20,777 nucleotides of DNA. It comes from JBEIUO01 sp964549785 (GTDB lineage: Bacteria; Planctomycetota; Phycisphaerae; Phycisphaerales; UBA1924). The DNA lies in the NCBI GenBank assembly GCA_964549785.1, contig CAZJXA010000035.1:1-20777 (forward strand), read 5' to 3'. Of the stretch, positions 7,582-14,246 are shown in pieces. How positions within the stretch are numbered: position 1 is the stretch's first letter; the number at the start of each line of letters is the position of its first letter. The position numbers and the translations under genes were made by a program. The notes beneath the pieces are model-generated. The model worked only from the letters and a program-made list of their open reading frames with translations. It searched no databases and had not been told where the DNA came from.

Positions 7582-8742
7582 CTACCCGCCGAGCGCCGGT
7601 TTCCCCCGATACGTCAATTCAACATCACCGCTGAGGGCCTTCACGCGGCACAACTCGAACCGCCGCGCGTTGGTCAGGCGCTCTGCGATGCGGCCCACCG
7701 CCACGGCCCGCGCCAATTCATCGCCCAGGACGATCGGGGCGATGTACACGACCGCCTCATCCACGAGGTTCTCGGCGAAGAAGGCCCCGAGCAATCCGGG
7801 CCCTGCCTCCACCATCACGTTGGTCGCGATGTGCCGCCGCACCAGTTCGCGCAGCAGCGCCGCCAGGCACACCCCACCCTTCACCCCGGTCGCCACGCCG
7901 ACGACCTCCACACCCGCGTTCGCCAGCGCTTCACGCTTCGCCCGCGTCACCTCGGCCGTCGTCATCTCGGCAGCGCACACCAGCATGGTCGGCCATTCCC
8001 GGGCCGTCGCCACCACGCGGGCCGTCAGCGGAATATCCAGATCGGTATCGGCGATCACCCGTCTCGCGATACGCCGGGGCGTCCCCGGCCCGCGGGGCGT
8101 CAACATCGGATCGTCGGCCACGATGGTCCCGATGCCGGTCACGATCGCGTCGACCCGGGCCCGCAGTGCGTGCACGCGGGCCCGCGACCGCTCGTTCGAT
8201 ATCCACTTGGATTCACCCGTCCGGGTGGCGACGCGTCCGTCGATGGTCTGGGCCCACTTTGCGATCACCCAGGGCAGCCCCGTTCGTAGACGCTTGGTGA
8301 ACGGCGCCGCCAACCCACTGGCGAGGCCGCTGGACGATACGAGATCGCACGCGACGCCATGTTCCCGGAGGAACGCAGCGCCGCCCGCCTTGGCCGGGTT
8401 GGGGTCCTCGGCGGCAAACACGACCCGGGTAACGCCGGCCTCCAGAAGCCCGTGCGAGCACGGCGGCTGATGGCCCACGCCGTTGCACGGCTCGAGCGTG
8501 ACAAACGCCGTGGACCCGCGGACGTCTTCACCGTTTCGCGATGCGGAGGCGAGCGCCTCGCGCTCGGCGTGCCATCCGCCGAACACCTTGTGGTGGCCGA
8601 TGCCGATGATCCGCCCGTGGTTGACCAGCACGCAGCCCACCAGCGGATTGGGCTCCACCCGGCCCGCCGCCCGGAGCGCGTGCCGGGCGGCGATGTCGAG
8701 CATCCGCCGCGCGACGAGGGCGTTCAGTCCCGGACCGCTCAT
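7582..8742 (-). CDS. ribD: Bifunctional riboflavin biosynthesis protein RibD
   Basis: A 386-residue two-domain enzyme. The N-terminal deaminase has the zinc site HAE (58-60) and the two Cys of PCNGVGHQPPC (C86 and C95), plus the NPLVGCV motif (32-38). The C-terminal reductase begins at about 155 with LPWVIAKWAQTIDGRVAT, followed by ESKWISNE and DAIVTGIGTIVADDPMLTPR. It deaminates 2,5-diamino-6-ribosylamino-pyrimidinone phosphate and then reduces the ribosyl side chain, the second and third steps of riboflavin synthesis, in the cytoplasm. The ATG at 8742 overlaps the stop of the RNase HII-like gene by one base (TGATG); a GTG one codon earlier is possible. This arrangement implies translational coupling. 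The other rib genes are not in the window. Confidence 0.95.
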   Translation of the reverse strand: MSGPGLNALVARRMLDIAARHALRAAGRVEPNPLVGCVLVNHGRIIGIGHHKVFGGWHAEREALASASRNGEDVRGSTAFVTLEPCNGVGHQPPCSHGLLEAGVTRVVFAAEDPNPAKAGGAAFLREHGVACDLVSSSGLASGLAAPFTKRLRTGLPWVIAKWAQTIDGRVATRTGESKWISNERSRARVHALRARVDAIVTGIGTIVADDPMLTPRGPGTPRRIARRVIADTDLDIPLTARVVATAREWPTMLVCAAEMTTAEVTRAKREALANAGVEVVGVATGVKGGVCLAALLRELVRRHIATNVMVEAGPGLLGAFFAENLVDEAVVYIAPIVLGDELARAVAVGRIAERLTNARRFELCRVKALSGDVELTYRGKPALGG

Positions 8743-9803
8743 CACGCCCGCCTCACGAGTTCATCCCGATCGACGCGTGGCAGGGTCTCGCCGATCTCTT
8801 CCAACCATCGCCGCGCATCCAGCGCATACCCCGCGGTCGGTCGTATTTCGCGACCCGTCAAGTCCCGGTGCTGGGCACCGAAGAATCGATTGAACCGGAG
8901 CATGGCGAGTTCGCGGCAGTACTTGGCGACCATCGACGCCAGTGCCACAGCCATGTGATGCTTCTCGCCCTCCACCAGAAACGAAACACCCGCCCGCCGT
9001 CCGGCGCCGTCGCTCACGATGTACCGGCTGCGCTCTTCCAACTCTTCCACCACCTCGACGTTCAGGCCGTGCATCTCCCGCGTGAGCAACCGTTCGTACG
9101 AAGTACGCCCGCCCAGTCGGTCGCACACGATCCCGAGCCGGTGCTTCGAGCCGTCCTGGCCGCTGGTCCCCGGCACAAAGCGGTCGGCGACGTATCGCAG
9201 GTGTTCGCCGACGGCCAGCGCCGTCGTCTCCGATTTGTTCTGCGTCTTCTCCACGATGTGATTGAAATGGGTCTCGGCCACCATCCGGGCCCGCACCGCC
9301 CGCACGCACACCCCGGAAACCCCGCACGCGCGCCGGACAATGTTGAGGGATACTCCGAGATCACCCGGGGAGACTGCCACCGGCAGCGAGATCGGCTCGC
9401 CGCGATAGGCCGCGTGGTTTGGCAGCGCTGCTCCCACCCGCTCGAACAACTCTGCGTCGGTCGATGGAAACCCGACGTCGTCCATCCCTGCGGCGGTCAA
9501 CATGCTCAAGACGCCACGCTCTAGATGGATCAAGGGGTGGGCGCGCTCGCCAGCGTTGGGAAGTTTCAGTCGCTTGGAGTCGGCGATGGCCACCCGCCCC
9601 TGCTTGTCGCGAGAGCCCAATCTTCCGGGTTCGCGGCAGACACCCTTGGCCAGCAACTTCCAAAGATCGGGCACGCGGGTGTGCGATTCGCTTTCCGGCC
9701 CGGCGGCGACGTCGCCAACTTCGAAGACGGCCAATCCCACGACCAACGGGCCGAGCGTCGGGCCATAGCCGGCTTCATCGATGCCCGCAAGAATGGTCGG
9801 CAT
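8742..9803 (-). CDS. RNase HII-like protein, enlarged, with GYG instead of GRG
   Basis: A 353-residue protein whose start ILAGIDEAGYGPTLGPLVVG (about 4-23) matches the first RNase HII motif with acidic residues D9 and E10. ADSKRLK (74-80) matches the DSK motif; CDRLGGRTSYERLL and HHMAVALASMVAKYCRELAMLRFNRFF match the later acidic and helical motifs. RNase HII cuts RNA in RNA/DNA hybrids at ribonucleotides and is normally about 200-250 residues with GRG in the first motif; here Arg is replaced by Tyr and there are long insertions (about 30-70 and 85-200). The ATG at 9803 starts just before the conserved strand; the frame opens earlier only at a TTG (9854) inside the tRNA terminator. It is translationally coupled to ribD. 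Fold likely, activity unproven. Confidence 0.75.
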   Translation of the reverse strand: MPTILAGIDEAGYGPTLGPLVVGLAVFEVGDVAAGPESESHTRVPDLWKLLAKGVCREPGRLGSRDKQGRVAIADSKRLKLPNAGERAHPLIHLERGVLSMLTAAGMDDVGFPSTDAELFERVGAALPNHAAYRGEPISLPVAVSPGDLGVSLNIVRRACGVSGVCVRAVRARMVAETHFNHIVEKTQNKSETTALAVGEHLRYVADRFVPGTSGQDGSKHRLGIVCDRLGGRTSYERLLTREMHGLNVEVVEELEERSRYIVSDGAGRRAGVSFLVEGEKHHMAVALASMVAKYCRELAMLRFNRFFGAQHRDLTGREIRPTAGYALDARRWLEEIGETLPRVDRDELVRRA

Positions 9804-9840
9804 GGTTGCGCCCGCGCGTGGGAGAAGCTGCCTGGGTATC

Positions 9841-9868
9841 AAAAAAACGGGCAACCCGAAGGCTGCCC
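9841..9868 (-). terminator. Intrinsic terminator of the tRNA-Leu gene
   Basis: On the minus strand GGGCAGCC (9868-9861) pairs with GGTTGCCC (9856-9849) around a TTCG tetraloop, followed by G and seven T residues (9847-9841). The stem is 8 bp with one wobble. It begins 9 nt after the tRNA 3' end and ends 37 bp before the ATG of the RNase HII-like gene. Confidence 0.92.
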
Positions 9869-9877
9869 GAAAGGAAA

Positions 9878-9961
9878 TGCGGCTGAGAGGACTTGAACCT
9901 CCACGGGTGTGACCCCACTAGAACCTGAATCTAGCGCGTCTGCCAATTCCGCCACAACCGC
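9878..9961 (-). tRNA. tRNA-Leu, anticodon CAG
   Basis: An 84-nt tRNA on the minus strand. The acceptor stem GCGGTTG pairs with CAGCCGC (one G-T wobble) and the discriminator is A. The anticodon stem CTAGA/TCTAG encloses the loop TTCAGGT, giving anticodon CAG, which reads CUG leucine codons. It has the long variable arm of a class II tRNA (GGGGTCACACCC) and the T-loop GGTTCAAGTCC. The 3' CCA is not encoded (ATTT follows), so it must be added enzymatically. Confidence 0.97.
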
Positions 9962-9976
9962 ATCGAATTGGGGGAG

Positions 9977-9982
9977 AGTTTA
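9977..9982 (-). promoter_or_regulatory. -10 candidate (TAAACT) for tRNA-Leu
   Basis: On the minus strand TAAACT lies 15 nt before the first tRNA base, so transcription would start a few bases ahead of the tRNA. The hexamer matches four of six -10 positions; the -35 region is weak. Confidence 0.3.
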
Positions 9983-10267
9983 GGCGTTCCCGTGCGGCGA
10001 CGACAGGGTTGAAGGGCGCTCTTCTTGGCAGTGCATTCGACTGCAAGCGATAGCGGGCCCGGGTACATCGGACCAAGGGGTGAACAGGTCGGACGCAGCG
10101 GTCGTACTTATTCCGTTAGGACTCCCGCAAAGCTCGACTCCTCGCGTTTTTCGTGATCCCCATGCGCAAGTGCCGCTGGGCTAATAGGAAACGTCGGAAT
10201 ATGCGGTCTGTATCAGAAATTCTTTCTAAATGGGTGGCACGGACTGAAAGTTGTGGCACATTTAGGC

Positions 10268-10328
10268 TGTCTTGTCTCTCTCTCCTCCTATGACTCGATT
10301 GCGGGCGGAAATTCGCGATCGGGCTTGA
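10268..10328 (+). repeat. 61-bp repeat, copy 1
   Basis: Differs from copy 2 at only two of 61 positions (10312 and 10313, TT against CA). The first 22 bases are CU-rich and end in CCTCCT (10284-10289). The rest forms a 10-bp stem (10294-10303 with 10314-10323, two wobbles) with a 10-nt loop that contains both differences. A 12-codon frame (10290-10328, MTRLRAEIRDRA) ends exactly at the repeat end. Confidence 0.9.
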
Positions 10329-10374
10329 TGGAAATCCTTATGGCAGCGGGTGTTCGGAAACCACTCGCCGCAGA

Positions 10375-10391
10375 ATCAGAGGGTTTCTGAT
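10375..10391 (+). repeat. Small hairpin just before repeat copy 2
   Basis: ATCAGA (10375-10380) pairs perfectly with TCTGAT (10386-10391) around GGGTT. It ends 2 nt before copy 2. A related ATCAGA...TTCTAAATGG stretch lies at 10212-10232 upstream of copy 1. Confidence 0.35.
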
Positions 10392-10393
10392 GG

Positions 10394-10454
10394 TGTCTTG
10401 TCTCTCTCTCCTCCTATGACTCGATTGCGGGCGGAAACACGCGATCGGGCTTGA
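10394..10454 (+). repeat. 61-bp repeat, copy 2
   Basis: Lies 126 bp after copy 1 and has the same CU-rich start, CCTCCT (10410-10415) and stem (10420-10429 with 10440-10449). The loop reads GGCGGAAACA against GGCGGAAATT in copy 1. The flanking sequence after both copies is loosely similar (CTTGA, then ATGGCA further on), so the original duplication was probably longer. The intrinsic terminator follows 25 bp later. Confidence 0.9.
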
Positions 10455-10479
10455 CTGACAACCTAAGTCCAGTGATGGC

Positions 10480-10512
10480 AACGCCCTGCTCCTTCAAAGA
10501 GCGGGGCGTTTT
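10480..10512 (+). terminator. Intrinsic terminator after the repeat pair
   Basis: AACGCCCTGCTC (10480-10491) pairs with GAGCGGGGCGTT (10499-10510), a 12-bp stem with one T-G wobble and a CTTCAAA loop, ending in TTTT (10509-10512). The T tract is short, but the stem is strong. No protein gene precedes it on this strand, which argues for a non-coding transcript. Confidence 0.75.
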
Positions 10513-10653
10513 CGCATTCTTGGAGCACCGATCTCCGCGCGGAACCCGTTCCCAAGGCTTACGAAGCCTCGGGCCGGTTCCTTTCAGTCATGCGACTTGT
10601 CCCAACCTGCAAAGGCGAACCGCTCGCGGATTCGTCTCAGGACTGCGGCAACC

Positions 10654-10684
10654 GTGGCGGCACGCTCGTCATCGGGGCCGCCAC
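10654..10684. repeat. 8-bp inverted repeat in the hppD upstream region
   Basis: GTGGCGGC (10654-10661) and GCCGCCAC (10677-10684) are perfect inverted copies around 15 nt. It could be an operator or an RNA hairpin; in GC-rich DNA it may also be chance. Confidence 0.25.
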
Positions 10685-10900
10685 CAATCGCTCTGACACC
10701 GATTCCGACTCTTTGCGGCAGAATGCCCGTTCCGAGCCAAGGGTTTCTGTTAATCCGCGCGGCCGGGTCACGGGGGGCTCGACATCACGCTGTATCGCGT
10801 GAGCGATTTCTCACACGCCCGAACGGCGGGTGCCACAGATGTTCGAGCCTCCGTGATTGGTGGACGCGATTGCGGAATAGACTTCGCCGTCCCAATTATC

Positions 10901-10905
10901 GGAGG
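10901..10905 (+). promoter_or_regulatory. Ribosome binding site of hppD (GGAGG)
   Basis: GGAGG stands 7 nt before the ATG at 10913 and decides the start against the upstream in-frame GTG at 10799. Confidence 0.75.
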
Positions 10906-10912
10906 CCCACAC

Positions 10913-12142
10913 ATGACGACTTTTTCTCCCGCCATGGAACCCCAGCCCGCCCCGACCTCCACTGACCCGCTGACACTGATCGATGTGGATCACGTTCGCT
11001 TTTACTGCGGCAATGCAAAGCAGGCGGCTTACTTCTATTGCCATTGCTTCGGGTTCACCTGCGAGCAGGTGAGCGACCAGACGACCGGCAGCCGCGAGAG
11101 CGCCCATTACTACCTGACGCAAGGGAATATCCGGTTTGTTCTAACGACGGGGCTGAACCCGAACCACGCGGCGTCGCGGCATGTGGGCCTGTACGGGGAC
11201 GGGGTGAAGGATGTGGCGTTCACCGTACACGATGCCCGCAAGGCGTGGGAGCGGGCGATCAGCAACGGCGGTACGTCGGCGCAGGACCCGACGGAATTGA
11301 CGGACGCCCATGGGACCATCGTCACGGCGGCCATCCGAACGTATGGCGAGGTCGTTCATTCCTTCGTACAGCGGCCGCAGTCCGGGCCGTATTCCCTGCC
11401 GCAAGTGAAGAAGGACATCGGGACCGGCGTCGGCGTCTTCATGCCCGGGTTCACCCAGACGAAATTGTTCCGCGGGCTCAATGACTTCAACGCGAAGAGC
11501 CCCTGCGGGCTGAAGTACACGGACCACCTGGTGGGCAACGTCGAAATGGGGAAGATGAACCACTGGGTGAAGTTTTATGAAGATGTGCTGGGCTTCAAGA
11601 TGTTCATGTCGTTCGACGACAAGGACATCGCAACCGACTACTCCGCGCTGATGTCGAAGGTCATGGCGAGCGGGCAGGGTCTCATCAAGATGCCTATCAA
11701 CGAGCCCGCGGCCGGGAAGAAGAAGAGTCAGGTTCAGGAATACCTCGACTGGCACAATAACACGCCGGGGGTTCAGCACCTTGCGCTCCGGACCGACGAC
11801 GAACTGGCGTCCATCGCGGCGCTGCGGTCACGCGGGGTCGATTTTCTGGCGATCCCCGACACCTATTACCAGCAGGTGTGGAATCGGATCGAACCGATGA
11901 TGAAGGCCAACGGAAAGGGCAACGTCAAGGAAGACCATCAGAGGATCAAGGATCTCGGGATCCTGGTGGACGCCGACGACGAGGGCTACTTGCTGCAACT
12001 GTTTACCAAGCCGTTGCAGGATCGCCCGACCCTGTTCTTTGAGATCATCTGTCGGCGCGGCAGCCAGGCGTTCGGCAAGGGCAACTTCAAAGCGCTGTTC
12101 GAGGCGTTGGAGTTGGAGCAGGACAAGCGGGGGAATCTGTAA
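10913..12142 (+). CDS. hppD: 4-hydroxyphenylpyruvate dioxygenase
   Basis: A 409-residue protein with two vicinal-oxygen-chelate domains (about 22-155 and 200-380). The iron ligands are visible: H205 in YTDHLVGNV, H289 in GVQHLALRT and E377 in FFEIICRRG. C-terminal residues QAFGKGNFKALFEALE are typical of the family. It converts 4-hydroxyphenylpyruvate to homogentisate in tyrosine breakdown, in the cytoplasm. Homogentisate dioxygenase and the later genes are not here. The start at 10913 has a GGAGG; the 38 extra codons upstream lack similarity to the family. It precedes argC by 104 bp on the same strand with no terminator seen, so read-through into the arginine genes is possible. The protein is slightly longer than the common bacterial type (about 360) and near the eukaryote-like length. 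Confidence 0.95.
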   Translation: MTTFSPAMEPQPAPTSTDPLTLIDVDHVRFYCGNAKQAAYFYCHCFGFTCEQVSDQTTGSRESAHYYLTQGNIRFVLTTGLNPNHAASRHVGLYGDGVKDVAFTVHDARKAWERAISNGGTSAQDPTELTDAHGTIVTAAIRTYGEVVHSFVQRPQSGPYSLPQVKKDIGTGVGVFMPGFTQTKLFRGLNDFNAKSPCGLKYTDHLVGNVEMGKMNHWVKFYEDVLGFKMFMSFDDKDIATDYSALMSKVMASGQGLIKMPINEPAAGKKKSQVQEYLDWHNNTPGVQHLALRTDDELASIAALRSRGVDFLAIPDTYYQQVWNRIEPMMKANGKGNVKEDHQRIKDLGILVDADDEGYLLQLFTKPLQDRPTLFFEIICRRGSQAFGKGNFKALFEALELEQDKRGNL

Positions 12143-12235
12143 AAGGCGAAGTGGGGGGATGTGGCCCAGTGGCCAAGTGGCAGAGATCGAGAGTTGATCG
12201 CGGGGACAGCGAAGAGAGAGCGGAGTGATCGAAAA

Positions 12236-12241
12236 GGGGAG
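12236..12241 (+). promoter_or_regulatory. Ribosome binding site of argC (GGGGAG)
   Basis: GGGGAG ends 5 nt before the TTG at 12247. No ATG or GTG lies between it and the conserved NADP-binding motif, so it supports a TTG start. Confidence 0.55.
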
Positions 12242-12246
12242 TAAGG

Positions 12247-13335
12247 TTGACCGGACACCTGGCGCGGATCGTCATCATCGGGGCGGGCGGCTATAGCGGC
12301 GCGGAGTTGGCCGAGTTGCTGGTTTCGCACCCGCGAGTCGAGATTGTCGGGTTGTTCGGGTCGGCCAAGCGGGAAGAGTCGGGGAAGGCTCTGGCGTTCT
12401 CGGATTCGTGGCCGCGATTCCGGGGGATTTTGGATCTTCCGATCCGGGCAACGGAGATCGATGCGGTGGTTGCGATGAACCCCGACGCGGTTTTTCTGGC
12501 AACGCCGCACGAAGCGAGTATCGATCTGGCTCCCCAATTGCTGGCGGCGGGTCTGCGGGTGCTCGACCTGTCAGCCGCGTATCGGCTCAAGGACGCGGGG
12601 CTGTATCCGACGCATTACGGGTTTGATCACCACGATCGGGCCGGGCTGGCCGGCGCTGTCTACGGGCTTCCGGAGCATTTTCGGCACGAGATCAAGTTTG
12701 CATCCTTGGTGGCCGTGCCGGGGTGCTATCCGACCGCGAGCATTCTTGCGCTCGCTCCGCTCCACCGCGCGGGGCTGGTGCGGAAGGGAACCCGGCCGAT
12801 CATCGATGCGGCGAGCGGAGTATCTGGGGCGGGCCGGACGGCCACGTTGAAGTCTCTGTTCTGTGAGGTCAGCCTGCAGCCGTACAACGTGTTGAAGCAC
12901 CGGCATCAACCGGAGATCGACGCCTTTGTGGGGATGGAGACGCTCTTCACGCCGCACTTGGTGGCGTTTGATCGCGGGATTCTCGCGACCATTCACGCGG
13001 ATCTGGTGCCCGGAACCACGGCCGAGGCCGTCGCGGGCGCGTACTCCCGGGCCTACGCCGCGGAGCCGTTCGTAAGGATGTGCGGCGCTGGTCAGTGGCC
13101 TGCCGTGGCCGATGTCCGGCGAACGAACTTCTGCGATATCGGGTTCGCGGTGGACGCGCGATGGGACCACGCGATTGTCGCGTCCGCGATCGACAACCTC
13201 ACGAAGGGAGCAGCCGGCCAGGCGGTTCAATGCCTTAACCTGATGCTCGGGTTTGACGAAACGACCGGACTGGGCGGCAAGAATGGGGCCGAGGCTGAGA
13301 ACCGGGGCCAACGGGCGGATGAGCCGGGCAAGTGA
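12247..13335 (+). CDS. argC: N-acetyl-gamma-glutamyl-phosphate reductase
   Basis: A 362-residue ArgC. The NADP-binding motif IIGAGGYSGAE is at 10-20, LDLSAAYRL at 106-114, and the catalytic Cys is C160 in VPGCYPTAS. It reduces N-acetylglutamyl phosphate to the semialdehyde, the third step of arginine synthesis. The start is a TTG with a good ribosome binding site. The C-terminal 25 residues are hydrophilic and not conserved in the family. It is first of an argC-argB-argF-argG run; argB follows after 92 bp. No ARG-box-like palindrome was seen upstream; the 104-bp gap after hppD is purine-rich. Confidence 0.96.
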   Translation: MTGHLARIVIIGAGGYSGAELAELLVSHPRVEIVGLFGSAKREESGKALAFSDSWPRFRGILDLPIRATEIDAVVAMNPDAVFLATPHEASIDLAPQLLAAGLRVLDLSAAYRLKDAGLYPTHYGFDHHDRAGLAGAVYGLPEHFRHEIKFASLVAVPGCYPTASILALAPLHRAGLVRKGTRPIIDAASGVSGAGRTATLKSLFCEVSLQPYNVLKHRHQPEIDAFVGMETLFTPHLVAFDRGILATIHADLVPGTTAEAVAGAYSRAYAAEPFVRMCGAGQWPAVADVRRTNFCDIGFAVDARWDHAIVASAIDNLTKGAAGQAVQCLNLMLGFDETTGLGGKNGAEAENRGQRADEPGK

Positions 13336-13427
13336 ACCATACCGTTCCGGCCTTGCGCCGCTGACGGCCGGATGTGTGGTCCGGCGGGTCGCGTTGCCGC
13401 GGTCATCCTTCCGGAGAGTCCCTTCGA

Positions 13428-14246
13428 TTGGCTCACCATCCGCCTCTCATCATCAAGATCGGGGGAGCCGCGCTCGAAAACGAGGTGACCGCTCCCAGCG
13501 TGTGGAAAGCCATCGCGCAGATTCACACGGCTCGGGCGGGCGGGGTGGTGCTTGTGCATGGCGGAGGCCAGGCGGTCGATCGGCATCTCGAACGACTCGG
13601 GCTGACGAGCGAGCGGCGGGACGGCATCCGTGTGACGCCGCCGGAGCACGTCGAGGAGATCGCGGCGGTGCTCGCCGGGAAAATCAACAAGTCGATCGTC
13701 GGCGAACTCGCCAAGCACCAGGTGAAGGCGGTCGGCGTGTGCCTGAGCGATGGCATGAGCTTCAAGGTGATCCGGTCGAAGAAGTACGCGTTTGATGCGG
13801 GGCGGGTCGGCGAGGTGGTGCAGGCGCACGGCTTCGATGGCGGCCTGCTGCGGGTGCTGCTGAAAGGCCATTTTCTGCCGGTGGTGAGTTCAATCGGACT
13901 GGATGAGAAGGGCTTTCTGAACGTGAACGCGGACGATGCGGCCGCAGCGCTCGCACGAGAACTCTCCGGGGCAGCGTTGATTCTGTTGACGGACGTACCC
14001 GGGATTCTTGACGGCGACAAGCGGGTCGTGGGTGAAACCACCGCGCTGGACATCGAGGCGATGATCAGCGCGGGCAGCATCACCGGCGGGATGATCGTCA
14101 AAGCCCGGGCGGCGGCGGCCACGGCGGCGTCGACAGGCGTCCCGGTCGTGATTCTTTCGGGCAATAACCCGAGCTCACTGGCGGACTGGTCGGCGGGGCG
14201 AAAGGCCGGAACCCGGGTCGTACCGACGGAGGGTGCCCGCTCGTGA
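13428..14246 (+). CDS. argB: Acetylglutamate kinase
   Basis: A 272-residue amino-acid-kinase family protein. PLIIKIGGAAL (6-16, catalytic Lys K10), VLVHGGGQAVD (41-51), LNVNADDAAAALA and GSITGGMIVKARAA are the family motifs for phosphate and substrate binding. It phosphorylates N-acetylglutamate. The start is chosen at a TTG (13428) with GGAGAG 9 nt upstream, because it begins just before the first conserved strand; a GTG at 13374 would add 18 residues without family similarity. It overlaps argF by four bases (GTGA). It lacks the N-terminal helix associated with arginine feedback in some hexameric kinases, so feedback control cannot be inferred from length alone. Confidence 0.95.
   Translation: MAHHPPLIIKIGGAALENEVTAPSVWKAIAQIHTARAGGVVLVHGGGQAVDRHLERLGLTSERRDGIRVTPPEHVEEIAAVLAGKINKSIVGELAKHQVKAVGVCLSDGMSFKVIRSKKYAFDAGRVGEVVQAHGFDGGLLRVLLKGHFLPVVSSIGLDEKGFLNVNADDAAAALARELSGAALILLTDVPGILDGDKRVVGETTALDIEAMISAGSITGGMIVKARAAAATAASTGVPVVILSGNNPSSLADWSAGRKAGTRVVPTEGARS

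Larger units (their letters stand above)
10268..10512 (+). ncRNA. Candidate small RNA locus with two anti-Shine-Dalgarno elements
   Basis: The two 61-bp repeats and the terminator at 10480-10512 together suggest a plus-strand non-coding transcript, or a pair of related small RNAs. Each copy places CCTCCT, identical to the 16S rRNA anti-Shine-Dalgarno core, in a CU-rich segment likely to be single-stranded next to a stable hairpin. Tandem small RNAs with CCUCC motifs are known in alphaproteobacteria (the cuckoo family), and they act by covering ribosome binding sites; I see only an analogy of layout, not of sequence. No clear promoter was found upstream of copy 1, so the 5' end is unknown. Confidence 0.4.
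9962..10912. other. 951-bp region without a recognisable protein gene
   Basis: Between the tRNA-Leu gene (-) and hppD (+). It contains the tRNA promoter candidate, two 61-bp repeats, a plus-strand intrinsic terminator at 10480-10512, a GTGGCGGC/GCCGCCAC inverted repeat at 10654-10684 and the hppD leader. The stretches 9990-10210 and 10520-10640 show nothing I can name. Open frames here lack codon bias and resemble no known protein. Confidence 0.6.

Noticed and set aside
9804..9854. Earlier TTG start of the RNase HII-like gene
   Set aside because: It would place the start codon inside the tRNA-Leu terminator; the ATG at 9803 sits just before the conserved first motif.
10234..10270. Sigma-54 promoter at the TGGCAC motifs before repeat copy 1
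   Set aside because: TGGCAC occurs twice but neither is followed at the right distance by TTGC, so the -12 half is missing.
10268..10454. CRISPR array
   Set aside because: Only two copies, the unit is too long (61 bp), the single spacer is 65 bp, and no cas gene is near.
10268..10454. Minus-strand AGGAGG as a ribosome binding site for small genes
   Set aside because: No start codon lies 5-10 nt downstream of either copy on the minus strand.
10799..10912. N-terminal extension of hppD from the GTG at 10799
   Set aside because: The extra 38 residues do not resemble the family, and the ATG at 10913 has a GGAGG at ideal spacing.
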